In this document: positions 8,058-16,799 of the stretch, one piece after another
Layout: each line of letters opens with the position of its first letter
How positions within the stretch are numbered: position 1 is the first letter of the stretch
Position numbers and translations under genes: made by a program
The notes under the pieces: generated by a model
The model's database searches: none
Told to the model about the DNA's origin: nothing
What the model saw: only the letters and a program-made list of their open reading frames with translations
Source of the DNA: Pseudomonadota bacterium
GTDB lineage: Bacteria > Bdellovibrionota > Bacteriovoracia > Bacteriovoracales > Bacteriovoracaceae
Direction of reading: 5' to 3'
NCBI GenBank assembly: GCA_027487685.1
Contig: JAIYDC010000082.1
Coordinates: forward strand, 1-39,674
Length of the DNA: 39,674 nt

Positions 8058-10016
8058 ATGAAAAAGTTCGTTTGCCTCATCTTGTTTTTATCCTTACCGG
8101 TTTGTGCAGCTGGCCCTGAAATCGTTAACCGCGAGGACGGTCAAAATATAACCTCTCAGATCCGGGACCTTGAAGTTCAAGAGATGCTTCGGCAAACAAG
8201 TGAATTCGACGAGTGCAGAAGGAAAAATCAGTTCACAGCAGGAGATTCTCCTGCTGTCCGGGATCAGAAGACGAAAGCGGCGCAAGAGTGTTTTCGAAGA
8301 AAAGTTTCGGATCTCCGAGACCCTCGCAGGCTTCAACAGCTATCAGAACTCTTGAACCTTCAGCAATACGGCCTCGTTAAAAGTAAGAACGTTCGGGATA
8401 TTCAAAACTTCCTTGATGACAAGATGTACAAGGCGATGACCGGCGTTGATCGCCAGGAAGCCGACAAGAGAAAGCTGATCGACAGTCTGAAATTTAAGAA
8501 TAAGAAGCATCTGGATCAGGCCCTCTTTATCGATCTCTATAAAACGCAACTTAGCAAGAACGCACTGTATGAGGTTTCCCGATTCTGCTTTGAGAGTTTT
8601 CGTAAGGAAGGTGCGACCTCAACTGGAAAAAGCTTTGGTGAATACTGGAAGGAACACTTCCAAGAGAACCTACAAGTTGCCGACGTAACGGATACTGGAA
8701 GTGCGGTCGACTTTGGGGCCATGACGGATCCGGAAAAGAAAGAGAAGGTCTATGAGGACATCTTTAGAAGTCTCAGTATTGGAGGACAAAACGGTCTGGA
8801 ACGAGAAAAGCTATCACAATTTTTTATGACTTGCGGGGCTATGATCCGGCCTCTTTGTGATGGGTTCAAGGATTCGGCGCGGCAGAATATGCAGGCGAAC
8901 CGATCAATGGTAGGACTCGGTGCTGCCACGGCCACTCCAGCAACAGGGCAGCCGGCCACACGAACTGCAACCCCTGCAGCTACAGATCCAGGAGCTGAAG
9001 CGCCCGAAGCGCAGGCCCCGGAGGCGACGGCGCAAAGTGCTGGAGGACCACGAAAGGGTGCGGTGGCATGCCTCGCTCAAAACAAGGTGATGGAGATTAA
9101 GAAGGCCTTGGCGGACACTCAAAAGATCCGCGAACAATTCGACCAGATGGCCGAGAACCCACAAAGCGCAGCTCTTGCCTTAATAGGCGGCAAGATATTC
9201 ACACCAGGACAAGACGGAGCTGAGACGCTCGATAATCTTTCAAACTACACTTCCGCAGATGTCCTTGAAGGTGGAAGCAGGCAAAATGATCAGGCACAGT
9301 CGGCAGCTCAGCGCTGCAGCAGTAACCCGGAACTTGCTACGTGCGAGAACTTCTTTGTGAATCAGGAGCAACTCGATCGTGCGAAACATGACGTCGATAT
9401 GGAAATGACTCTGAAGCGGGAAGTGGAAATGGCAAGAGTTCGTGCTCTAAAAGCGCAGGACCAGCAAAAGCTCGAGGACTATCTTAGAGAGCAAGGATAC
9501 TTTCCGCTCTTGCAAAGGCTACAGGCCGGGAACCTGACTGACGAGCAATTGGTTGAGGAAATCGGGGCACAATTTGAAGCCAAGAAGATGGCCACCTTAG
9601 CGCAGATAAACCGAAACCTCGGCTCTCGGCAGGTCAGAGCTGAGGCGAACCCGGATGAGATCCGAAGGGCCTCAGAGACCTCTATAAAGCAGAGTAAGGA
9701 AGAGCGTGCACGAATGGCCCAGGTTGTCCTTTTTAACAACATCATTACCTCTCACCTAGAACTCACGAGGCGCGACGCTCAGGGAAACAGAACCAGTGCT
9801 GGACGGAACGTAAACGCCTGGAGAAAAGAAGAGGAGGGACTATCTCGATCACAGATAAATACAGGGCTATTTGCTAATCTTCGCGCCTCAGACTCAGAAC
9901 AGAACCCTAATGGCATAGGTGCCAACGAACAACTCGGAGGTATGGAGCTAATTGATCAGCTTCTGGGAAAACAAGGTGAAGAGCGCGCAAGTGGTAATAA
10001 CACAAGACCTAGATAG
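8058..10016 (+). CDS. large secreted or periplasmic protein, function unknown
   Basis: A 652-residue protein with a clear signal peptide (MKKFVCLILFLSLPVCAAG). The mature part is mostly helical and highly charged, with a low-complexity Ala/Pro/Thr/Glu linker at about 290-330 separating two helical halves, and scattered cysteines that could form disulfides. I recognise no domain. No ribosome-binding site is visible; the upstream sequence is instead a sigma-28-like -10 box, consistent with a nearly leaderless mRNA. Its 3' end overlaps the oppositely oriented gene at 10009 by 8 bases, with no terminator between them. Confidence 0.8.
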   Translation: MKKFVCLILFLSLPVCAAGPEIVNREDGQNITSQIRDLEVQEMLRQTSEFDECRRKNQFTAGDSPAVRDQKTKAAQECFRRKVSDLRDPRRLQQLSELLNLQQYGLVKSKNVRDIQNFLDDKMYKAMTGVDRQEADKRKLIDSLKFKNKKHLDQALFIDLYKTQLSKNALYEVSRFCFESFRKEGATSTGKSFGEYWKEHFQENLQVADVTDTGSAVDFGAMTDPEKKEKVYEDIFRSLSIGGQNGLEREKLSQFFMTCGAMIRPLCDGFKDSARQNMQANRSMVGLGAATATPATGQPATRTATPAATDPGAEAPEAQAPEATAQSAGGPRKGAVACLAQNKVMEIKKALADTQKIREQFDQMAENPQSAALALIGGKIFTPGQDGAETLDNLSNYTSADVLEGGSRQNDQAQSAAQRCSSNPELATCENFFVNQEQLDRAKHDVDMEMTLKREVEMARVRALKAQDQQKLEDYLREQGYFPLLQRLQAGNLTDEQLVEEIGAQFEAKKMATLAQINRNLGSRQVRAEANPDEIRRASETSIKQSKEERARMAQVVLFNNIITSHLELTRRDAQGNRTSAGRNVNAWRKEEEGLSRSQINTGLFANLRASDSEQNPNGIGANEQLGGMELIDQLLGKQGEERASGNNTRPR

Positions 10017-11310
10017 ATTTAATCCAAATAAAAACTCGGTTTTTTCCAGGCTGCTCGCCGCCTTGGGAGCGACTCTCGTATATGCTCGCCTCGCTGAGAG
10101 TCGATACTTTCGACATGAAGTCTTTCAGACTCTTTGATGGAACTTGAAGGTTAAAATACATGCCTCCGGGGATCTGCATACCCGGCTTTACGTTATCGAC
10201 TTGCTGTATACCATAATTCTTCATGAGGGGGAGGATTCCATCCCGTACCGCCGCCGGATCAACTGATGCCATCAGAATCCTATAAGCCTTTTTGTTAGAG
10301 ACCGCGTAAGAGCTATCTCGGTAGCCACCCTTTTTATTCTCCTCATATTCTGACTGCTCTGTCTCGGCTTCTCCAAAGCTCTTAGGAACATCATCGACAG
10401 AATCAAGGACCACGACGTCAGACTCTGGGTCATAGCGGGAGCCAAGCCTCTCGTCAGAGAAAACCGTCTGCGCCTCAAGCCGCTCGAGCTCATCGAGCTC
10501 CTTATTAGAAAGGTCGATTTGCTGCTTGGCCAGCAAGTCTTGTTCTTGGTAGGAAAGAGTCTTATCGAGCCAGAAGAAGTTCGGCTCAAACAGCGTGATC
10601 TTGTTGATTAGGTAGTCCTCGTACCACTTGTTCGTATTCTTCAATGCGAAGACTACAACACTCAGGATAAGGAGAAGGACGATGACCTCTTGCAGAAACT
10701 TGAGCTGCCTTTTGAAGGCAGTCTTTTTGCGGAAGTTCTCAAAATCGACCTTGAGTGCGAGGATATCTTTGCGCAGCTCCTTAACGAGATTTGGCCAGTC
10801 CGGGTAAAGGGTGACTTCCATATTGGCCAGGATATCGTCCTCAAAGGTACCCTTGGCCTGAGCGGCAGTTCCAAGGACTCCAATCAAATTGTCGAAACGG
10901 AGAAAGAGATTTTTAGAACTCACATTGCTGATCTGAAAATTGTCATTTATAAGGTCCTCGTAGAGCGGATAGACTTTTATGAGGTGATTGCGTAGCACGG
11001 TCGAGACATACTTCTCCGGTAGATCGAACCCAAAAGCAATCTCGCGGACAGACTTACCCTGGTGGACAAAGGTGAAGGTAATAAATTTTTCAAAGAGCCA
11101 ATTGAGCCAGGAGATCAGAGGCCCTGACTTAGCTATCTTCTTCGCATACTCAAATCGCTCTCCGAGCTCGGCGGGCGCAATTTGGTCCTTAAAGAAGGAT
11201 TCCCAGAATCCACTGAAGGATTCGGCATATCGGCCCTCCCAAGCAATAGAGTTGATATCGAGGTCTAGCCAGTCCTTAAATCGTTCGAAATCGGATTTTG
11301 TAAGCATCAT
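10009..11310 (-). CDS. single-pass membrane protein with cytosolic helical domain and extracytoplasmic domain
   Basis: A 433-residue protein. Residues 1-205 are helical and probably cytoplasmic, including a helix-turn-helix-like stretch (VREIAFGFDLPEKYVSTVLR, about 94-113). One membrane helix follows at about 208-225. The rest would be outside: an acidic linker (about 280-335), then a small alpha/beta domain ending GGMYFNLQVPSKSLKDFMSK and RVFIWIKSI. The layout (cytosolic DNA- or protein-binding part, one helix, sensor-like outer domain) resembles anti-sigma or transmembrane regulator proteins, but no family is recognised. Met1 and Met2 are adjacent; either could start. It converges with the secreted-protein gene with an 8-base overlap. 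Confidence 0.8.
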   Translation of the reverse strand: MMLTKSDFERFKDWLDLDINSIAWEGRYAESFSGFWESFFKDQIAPAELGERFEYAKKIAKSGPLISWLNWLFEKFITFTFVHQGKSVREIAFGFDLPEKYVSTVLRNHLIKVYPLYEDLINDNFQISNVSSKNLFLRFDNLIGVLGTAAQAKGTFEDDILANMEVTLYPDWPNLVKELRKDILALKVDFENFRKKTAFKRQLKFLQEVIVLLLILSVVVFALKNTNKWYEDYLINKITLFEPNFFWLDKTLSYQEQDLLAKQQIDLSNKELDELERLEAQTVFSDERLGSRYDPESDVVVLDSVDDVPKSFGEAETEQSEYEENKKGGYRDSSYAVSNKKAYRILMASVDPAAVRDGILPLMKNYGIQQVDNVKPGMQIPGGMYFNLQVPSKSLKDFMSKVSTLSEASIYESRSQGGEQPGKNRVFIWIKSI

Positions 11311-11320
11311 AGGTTCTTAA

Positions 11321-11350
11321 ATAGTAGCGCACTTTCCCCACCATAAACAA
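11321..11350 (-). promoter_or_regulatory. sigma-70-like promoter with very short leader
   Basis: On the minus strand TTGTTT (11345-11350), an 18-base spacer and TACTAT (11321-11326). The expected start of transcription is about 4-7 bases before the ATG at 11310. No good Shine-Dalgarno sequence is present there, which fits a nearly leaderless message. Confidence 0.35.
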
Positions 11351-11534
11351 TCAAGGGCGCGGTCTTTTAAACTTTTTCTGCAACCCTAAAGCTTAAGGAG
11401 GAAATACCCGCCAAAATGAATAATACTGGCAATTATTGCCCTCTGGAGAAAGGGAGGCATCAAACCTGGGGTGATGAATCAAGGCCTTAGCGACGAGGAA
11501 CGGACTGATGCAGACCCATCAATTTTTGCCTGCC

Positions 11535-11564
11535 TTGTGAGCGGTCACGGTATCTAAGTATGAT
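11535..11564 (+). promoter_or_regulatory. sigma-70-type promoter for the coiled-coil/FliG-like pair
   Basis: TTGTGA (11535-11540), 18-base spacer, TATGAT (11559-11564), with transcription expected near 11571. The roughly 45-base leader holds a small hairpin (ATGCC 11573-11577 with GGCAT 11584-11588). The rest of the intergenic region (11311-11534) has no gene; one 24-codon ATG frame there has a badly spaced ribosome-binding site. Confidence 0.5.
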
Positions 11565-11615
11565 AGTGAAGAATGCCAGTGAAGGCATCTTGCAAGATTA
11601 AAGGGAAAGGTTTCT

Positions 11616-12041
11616 ATGTCGGACGTATCAGGGACACACCCTAGCTTGGCCGCAGGTAAGGCAGCGATGGAGAAGAGGCAAGCGTTCGAGCTCCGAAAGC
11701 TCAGCGATTCCTTCGAAAAGGAAGTGACTGAAGTTCGTGAAAAAAATGAAAAAGAAATATCAAAAATTAAAAAGGACTACGAGGTCCTGATTGGAAAAGA
11801 CAAGACCGAATCGGAGGTAAAACTTTCGAAGGTTCGGCAACAGTATAGCAGGACGATCGAAGAGGAAACGAAGCGTTTCGAACAACTTCTTAAAGATCTT
11901 AAGGAGTCAAATGCTGCTCGTTTTGAGGAGACAAAGATTTCCCATGAGCAACAAGCTGCGAACCAAGAATTGAAACATCGTGAGTACCTCGAACGTGCCC
12001 AGATGAAATTTGAACAGCAGAAGGCGAAGATCGAAGCATAG
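11616..12041 (+). CDS. coiled-coil protein
   Basis: A 141-residue, highly charged protein (rich in Glu, Lys, Gln) predicted to be one long coiled coil from about residue 20 to the C terminus. It has no signal peptide and no membrane segment, so it should be cytosolic. AGGGAAAGG precedes the ATG. The next gene, 38 bases downstream on the same strand, encodes a FliG-like protein, so the two are probably co-transcribed. A structural or adaptor role beside the FliG-like partner is inference only; no family is recognised. Confidence 0.75.
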   Translation: MSDVSGTHPSLAAGKAAMEKRQAFELRKLSDSFEKEVTEVREKNEKEISKIKKDYEVLIGKDKTESEVKLSKVRQQYSRTIEEETKRFEQLLKDLKESNAARFEETKISHEQQAANQELKHREYLERAQMKFEQQKAKIEA

Positions 12042-12079
12042 TTCATTCCCAAGACATCGCGATCCAGAAAGGAGAATAG

Positions 12080-12511
12080 ATGAGTCAGAAGAATTCAGAA
12101 AACGGCGTCTTTATAAACGGGAAGAATCAGGTCATTGAGCTTCTGCAGCGGATGGACGCAGCGGATAAGGCCCGATTGCTGAAAAATCTTCGTATCAGAA
12201 ATCCTATACTTGCCAAAGAGCTCACTGAATCGTGTATTTCATTTGAAAGTATCTGGGACCTTGATGACGAAAGCCTCAAGACTGTAGTCTCTCAGGTTCA
12301 GCCGACAATCCTTGGTCTGGCACTCAGTTTAGTCCATGTGAAAAATCAGCGCCGTGTTCTTTCATTGATTTCCAGGACAGTCGCGCTAAAGGCATTCGAT
12401 GTCATGCAAAAAGACCTAACTGGAAACCGCAACGAATGCATCCGAGCTCAGCATAAAGTTCTTGAACTCGCGCTGAACCTTAATCGCAATCGCATCATTC
12501 AATTCTACTAA
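12080..12511 (+). CDS. short stand-alone FliG-like protein
   Basis: A 143-residue protein that follows the pattern of the FliG middle-to-C-terminal region. Residues 16-50 (VIELLQRMDAADKARLLKNL onward) match the last helices of the FliG middle domain, and IWDLDDESLKTVVSQVQPTI (58-77) matches the conserved LDD-S-L----REV segment. LGLALSLVH matches the LALALKGA helix, and the following region matches the torque-helix area. FliG is normally about 330 residues; the N-terminal domain and the last C-terminal helices are missing. In my alignment the acidic pair of the torque helix is reduced to Lys-Asp. An AAAGGAG precedes the ATG. No flagellar genes lie nearby. It may bind a rotor-like partner or be repurposed; function is not known. 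Confidence 0.7.
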   Translation: MSQKNSENGVFINGKNQVIELLQRMDAADKARLLKNLRIRNPILAKELTESCISFESIWDLDDESLKTVVSQVQPTILGLALSLVHVKNQRRVLSLISRTVALKAFDVMQKDLTGNRNECIRAQHKVLELALNLNRNRIIQFY

Positions 12512-12933
12512 GAGAGGAGTTTTCTAAACTCTGTCTCGAGCTGTGATGAGAACTGCTCTTCCCCGATAACAGTGGGGTGAATGAGTCGATTCTCGGCAAT
12601 AAGATTTGCCGTGTTTTGGAAACGTTCAATCATGGTACGACTCAGCTGGGTGATCCAGTCAGGGGATTCGCGAAACACCTCTTCGAAATTCGACGCCGGT
12701 ATTCCTACAAGTTCCCCACGATCCAGTGCAATCGCCGAGTATGCATAAGGAACTGTCGGGATCATTGCCGCTTCACCAATCACATCACCGGCCTTTGCTA
12801 AAAAAAAAGGAACAAGCCGGTCTCGAGACGATTTTAGACAAAGGACCTCTCCCGATTTGACGAGAAAGAGCTGAGTCGCCGGATTCCCCTCACGGAAAAT
12901 GACCGTATGACGTTCGAAGCTACGGTCTTGCAT
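12508..12933 (-). CDS. cyclic nucleotide-binding domain protein
   Basis: A 141-residue protein made essentially of one CAP-type cyclic-nucleotide-binding beta-roll: IFREGNPATQLFLVKSGEVL, then GDVIGEAAMIPTVPYAYSAIA corresponding to the phosphate-binding cassette. No DNA-binding domain follows, unlike CRP/FNR. The cassette lacks the Arg-Ser/Thr pair expected for tight cAMP binding (it reads VPYAYSA), so ligand binding is uncertain. I chose the ATG at 12933 because AAGGA lies 8 bases upstream; an earlier in-frame start at 12987 would run further into ppx. It is last in the long minus-strand operon, overlaps ppx by 14 bases, and overlaps the convergent FliG-like gene by 4. Confidence 0.8.
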   Translation of the reverse strand: MQDRSFERHTVIFREGNPATQLFLVKSGEVLCLKSSRDRLVPFFLAKAGDVIGEAAMIPTVPYAYSAIALDRGELVGIPASNFEEVFRESPDWITQLSRTMIERFQNTANLIAENRLIHPTVIGEEQFSSQLETEFRKLLS

Positions 12934-13855
12934 AAAGGAATTCCTTCCGAACCTTCCCTTCGAGGAGAGTCCCGAAGCGAAGCCCATAGGTCGAGATGGT
13001 AAGCTCTTTTACGAGGAGCCGATGGATAAGATGGTATACGAGATTAAGTCCACCGCGGATACTTTGAGATCTTTTTTGAAGAAAGGGAAAGAGATCGAGA
13101 AACTGTTCAGGAGAAAACTCGGAGTACTTTTTGAACATGCTGTCGATGTCCTCTCCTTTGAGGACGAGACCATGAACGTCGTCTTCAACAAACTCCTTGC
13201 GCAGTAGATGCATGTTGCCAAGAGAAGTCACAGTTCCAGCGACACAGAAAAGCTCTTTCCCTTGGAATTTGTCGAGGTCTGTACGGTAGTCGAGAAAGAT
13301 TTTCTGAAGATTCTGCACGAAGAGCTGGTCGTTCAGCCATTGAGTAGATCGGACCGCGCCAATCGGGAGGCTGATAGATTCGAGAATCTGAAAGTTCTTC
13401 GTATTAACGCGGATCAACTCTGTCGAGGCGCCTCCTACATCCATGATAGTGATAACGTCGGTTTCGAAGCGAGTGTCGAAAAGGATCCCTTTGGTTGAGA
13501 AATAAGCCTCTCCTTCAGAGCTAATGACGGAGGTCGAAACGCCGAGTTCAGTTTCAATACGTCGAAAGAAGTCTCCCGCATTTTGGGCAACTCTGGCGGC
13601 TTCAGTGGCAGTCGAGATTATTTTTTCACGAGGTATTCCATGCAGGTCGCATTCCTCGGCGTAGCTTTTAATTGCATCGAAAGTAGCGGCCATCGAGTCG
13701 GGGTGAAAAGCCCGGTTCTTGTCGAGTTCGCGTCCGAGAGAAGTGATTTCACTTCGTTTTACGATCTCTCGAAGCTTTCCGCTGGAAAAGTCTCCGATCA
13801 AAAGAAGAACACTGTTTGAGCCAACATCGATGGAGGCACGGATGTCTTTGATCAT
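12920..13855 (-). CDS. exopolyphosphatase/guanosine pentaphosphatase (Ppx/GppA family)
   Basis: A 311-residue ASKHA-fold phosphatase that hydrolyses polyphosphate and/or pppGpp. Phosphate-loop 1 is DVGSNSVLLLI near the N terminus; phosphate-loop 2 is MDVGGASTELI (about residues 138-148). It has the two-domain short form without the C-terminal HD domain of E. coli Ppx. The start is the ATG at 13855, which overlaps the mtnA stop as ATGA; the open frame extends further upstream, but only into mtnA. Ppx and GppA cannot be told apart from sequence alone. A link to stringent or polyphosphate signalling is expected. Confidence 0.88.
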   Translation of the reverse strand: MIKDIRASIDVGSNSVLLLIGDFSSGKLREIVKRSEITSLGRELDKNRAFHPDSMAATFDAIKSYAEECDLHGIPREKIISTATEAARVAQNAGDFFRRIETELGVSTSVISSEGEAYFSTKGILFDTRFETDVITIMDVGGASTELIRVNTKNFQILESISLPIGAVRSTQWLNDQLFVQNLQKIFLDYRTDLDKFQGKELFCVAGTVTSLGNMHLLRKEFVEDDVHGLVLKGEDIDSMFKKYSEFSPEQFLDLFPFLQKRSQSIRGGLNLVYHLIHRLLVKELTISTYGLRFGTLLEGKVRKEFLYARP

Positions 13856-14907
13856 GAATTTACCACCTTGAGAAGGTTGCCCATAATGGATGGATTGATA
13901 AGACCCTTTTCGCAAATAATGCCTGTAATGTAACGGTGATCGGTGACATCAAAGCTTGGATTGATCGCTCTAGCGCCCACTGGGGCAATCATCTGCCCTT
14001 TGTGCTCTGTGAGCTCACTTTCGGCCCGCAGCTCGATTTCAATATGCGATCCGTCTGGAATTGATGTGTCAAAAGAGCTCACGGGAGCGACCACGTAAAA
14101 GGGGATATTGTAAGTCTTAGCAATGATCGCGAGGGTGGCCGTTCCTACCTTATTAGCAGTGTCTCCGTTGGCGGCAATCCTATCAGCTCCAACAAAAATC
14201 GCATCGACCTGACCTCGAGACAAAAGGTAGGATGCGGCTCCTTCAACGACAAGGTAGTACGGGATCTTTTCCTTAGCGAGTTCAAACGCCGTTAGTCGCG
14301 AGCCCTGTAGATAGGGACGAGTTTCGTCAGCAAGAACATAATCAATTCGGCCTAGCCGATGAGCGTAGGAGATGACTCCCAGAGCGGTTCCAAGGCTGCC
14401 GCATGCAAGAAATCCGGTATTACAATGGGTCATGAGCCGCCATTTGCGATCGCCGAAAGTACGCTCAAGTTCGGCGAAACCCAACTTGGCCATCGCTGTG
14501 TTTTTTGATTGGCTCTCGTCAATTTGAAGCTTACCGAAAGCAACGAGCCGATCGAAGAGCCCGCTAGAACTTCCCTTTTCTGATAGATGATTTTCCATGA
14601 GGTCAAGACAGCGGTTGACCTCGAAAGAAAGGTTCACTGCAGTAGGCCTAGCGGCAATGAGTTCGGAAGCAGCATTCCGACAAGACTCTAGAGTTAATGA
14701 AGCTTGACCTCGCACCCAAAGCGCCATTCCGAATATAGCGGTAAAACCAATACACGGAGCACCCCGGACAACCATCTCCCTGATCGCCGTAGCGGTCTGT
14801 GGAAGATCGGTCACCGCGACGAAAGTTTCTACCTGCGGAAGTTGCCGCTGATCAAGGAGAAACAAGGTGTCATCGCGCCAGATAATAGGTTGATAGGATT
14901 CGCTCAT
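13852..14907 (-). CDS. mtnA: S-methyl-5-thioribose-1-phosphate isomerase
   Basis: A 351-residue protein of the MtnA/eIF2B-alpha fold. MtnA interconverts methylthioribose-1-phosphate and methylthioribulose-1-phosphate in the methionine salvage pathway. Signatures include VVRGAPCIGFTAIFGMAL (47-64), the catalytic cysteine in THCNTG (Cys162) and the catalytic aspartate in GADRIAANGDTANKVGT (Asp242). Length is typical. It overlaps its neighbours on both sides by ATGA. No other methionine-salvage gene is in the window, so the pathway context is missing here. Confidence 0.93.
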   Translation of the reverse strand: MSESYQPIIWRDDTLFLLDQRQLPQVETFVAVTDLPQTATAIREMVVRGAPCIGFTAIFGMALWVRGQASLTLESCRNAASELIAARPTAVNLSFEVNRCLDLMENHLSEKGSSSGLFDRLVAFGKLQIDESQSKNTAMAKLGFAELERTFGDRKWRLMTHCNTGFLACGSLGTALGVISYAHRLGRIDYVLADETRPYLQGSRLTAFELAKEKIPYYLVVEGAASYLLSRGQVDAIFVGADRIAANGDTANKVGTATLAIIAKTYNIPFYVVAPVSSFDTSIPDGSHIEIELRAESELTEHKGQMIAPVGARAINPSFDVTDHRYITGIICEKGLINPSIMGNLLKVVNS

Positions 14908-16784
14908 TGTGCTTCCTTTTGCTTCCAGTACGTTTCTAGAACTTCTTTCCTGATCACCTTGGCCTTTCGGTTCTTCGGATAAGCGAGAGAGAGAAAAGAC
15001 TTTTGCCGCGAGCTTAGACTACCTGTAATCTTCAGCTGATCGAGGTTATCAAGTGTCAGACCCACCAAGGTTAGGACTTCGTTTTTACCGGAAACTGTGA
15101 GGTTTTGCTTATCAAAAGCTTTCGAATCAATTTCAAAGAAGGTAGCGGTGCGCTCGATAAAATCAGGAATTTTTCCGGCCGACTGCGCTAGTCCTGTGCT
15201 GTTGACCTGGAATCGCCATTTCCCCTTCTCCCAACTGTCATCCCAGCGTCCCTCTACGGATCCAGAGAGAACGCCGTCTTCAGCAGAGAAGAAAGGTTGG
15301 AGGAACCGAAAAGAGGAGTTCCAGCGGAATCGTTCAAGGACGAGGTCAATTGAGTGATGCTCAGCCTCTTGTCCGAAACTCAATTTTAAACGCGCCCCGG
15401 ATGAGGAGGTGAGCTCCCCTACGTAGAATTTTTTCTCCGGCGTAATCCCATAGTGGAACTGACCATCAATGACCTGATCACCGAGAAGACATTTTTTGTA
15501 GGAAACAGTCGTACTATGATAAACTCCGAAGGTCGAACCAGCGAAATCGGCAACCGGAACAACGGGTGCGATCGTAATTCCTAAATCGAGTCCCGAGAAT
15601 CCAATTTCCTCAATATATTGGGTCAAACTGCCGGTATTCAAGTCAATCACAGATCGACGGAAGAAGCTCGCTTCCCCTTTAGGGCTCATGAAGGAGACTT
15701 CCCATCGCGAGTCCTGAAATCCAACCTGCCATTGGCCGTTTATAGAATCCTTTTTCGTCAGAAAGAGGCTCCCGGGGAAATTAAGTTTACCAGTCACTTT
15801 AGCTGAGCGATTTCCGAAGGACCGGAGAAATTTAACTGATCCACTTGCGTTGCCCTCGGGACTAACAAGATAGGGATTTTTAATTTCGTCATAGACAAAA
15901 GAAAAGTATGTAAGAGGAAGTCGCGAAAGTTCCAGAGAAATACCCAGGGATTCTTTATCTACATGAAACTGGCCTTTACCTGCTGGAGTCTTGTCAATGA
16001 CGAGGTTTACATTGGAAGTAACCTCGAGAGAGGTTGGAATGAATGTTGCGCTTCCACCAATGACAAGGTCTTCGATCTGAAAGCGATCACTGGCCTCTTT
16101 GGTTCGAAACTCCCCACGGTAGTTAAGTAGCCAGCGGCTAGTTTCAGGAGTGAGGTCTCCGAAAAGCCAAAGGTCTGATAGGTACTGCGCGTCCTTGTGC
16201 TTCACAGTGATGGGAATATTGAGTTCGAAGGCAGAATTTTTGCCATACTGAAACTCCCGAACAAGGAGCTTTGAGACGTTGAAATAGCGTCGCGACGTAT
16301 GAATGTCACGAATAGAAATCTCTTTGGCACGCAGAGTGAACTTTGCATCGACCAAGTAGTCAGGGAGTGTAACTCTGACGGTCTGTGAGACTCCTGGGCG
16401 AGGATCAAGGGCACTGGGAGTGACCTCGGCAGCGTCTTGATCTATAAAAATATCCAGATTCTTCAGGTTCACCTGAACGTTGCCATTCTTGACCAGAAGG
16501 AGCCACCAGGGGACCTTGAGTTCGACGCCACCAATGCTCGCAAGGAGCTTGTTACTGCGACGAAGCTGGATACCTTGAAGGTTAAGGTTAAAGTCCAGCG
16601 AGAAGCGGTAGGAGACCTTCCCAACGGTGAGCTCCGCACCGGGGTAGTTGCGCTGAATCTGCTGGGTCAGAAGTGCGATAAAAGCTTCAGGTTTAAGTCG
16701 AGAATACGCGTTAAATAGCAAGCCCCCGATGATCATAAAGAGCACCGCCCACGAAATCAAAATCAGCTTTAGAGATATCCGCAT
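14904..16784 (-). CDS. AsmA-like envelope protein
   Basis: A 626-residue protein with one N-terminal membrane helix (about 7-27) and a long beta-rich periplasmic part. The start (YPGAELTVGKVSYRFSLDFNLNLQGIQL, split over about 48-75) is the pattern of AsmA-family proteins, where an early domain describes nested amphipathic strands. AsmA-like proteins (AsmA, YhdP, TamB) are linked to phospholipid transport to, or assembly of, the outer membrane. The exact subgroup cannot be set. It sits 15 bases after pcrA and overlaps mtnA by ATGA. The ATG has AAAGG very close upstream, so the ribosome-binding site is not ideal. Confidence 0.7.
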   Translation of the reverse strand: MRISLKLILISWAVLFMIIGGLLFNAYSRLKPEAFIALLTQQIQRNYPGAELTVGKVSYRFSLDFNLNLQGIQLRRSNKLLASIGGVELKVPWWLLLVKNGNVQVNLKNLDIFIDQDAAEVTPSALDPRPGVSQTVRVTLPDYLVDAKFTLRAKEISIRDIHTSRRYFNVSKLLVREFQYGKNSAFELNIPITVKHKDAQYLSDLWLFGDLTPETSRWLLNYRGEFRTKEASDRFQIEDLVIGGSATFIPTSLEVTSNVNLVIDKTPAGKGQFHVDKESLGISLELSRLPLTYFSFVYDEIKNPYLVSPEGNASGSVKFLRSFGNRSAKVTGKLNFPGSLFLTKKDSINGQWQVGFQDSRWEVSFMSPKGEASFFRRSVIDLNTGSLTQYIEEIGFSGLDLGITIAPVVPVADFAGSTFGVYHSTTVSYKKCLLGDQVIDGQFHYGITPEKKFYVGELTSSSGARLKLSFGQEAEHHSIDLVLERFRWNSSFRFLQPFFSAEDGVLSGSVEGRWDDSWEKGKWRFQVNSTGLAQSAGKIPDFIERTATFFEIDSKAFDKQNLTVSGKNEVLTLVGLTLDNLDQLKITGSLSSRQKSFLSLAYPKNRKAKVIRKEVLETYWKQKEAQ

Positions 16785-16799
16785 TATAACCTTTGACCC

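Noticed and set aside
11416-11490. 24-codon ATG frame behind an AAGGAGG
   Set aside because: The spacing from Shine-Dalgarno to ATG is 14 bases, the peptide has no recognisable character, and the frame lies upstream of the real promoter.
12934-12987. Longer N terminus for the cyclic-nucleotide-binding protein
   Set aside because: It would overlap ppx by 68 bases, while ATG 12933 has a proper AAGGA and leaves a full domain.
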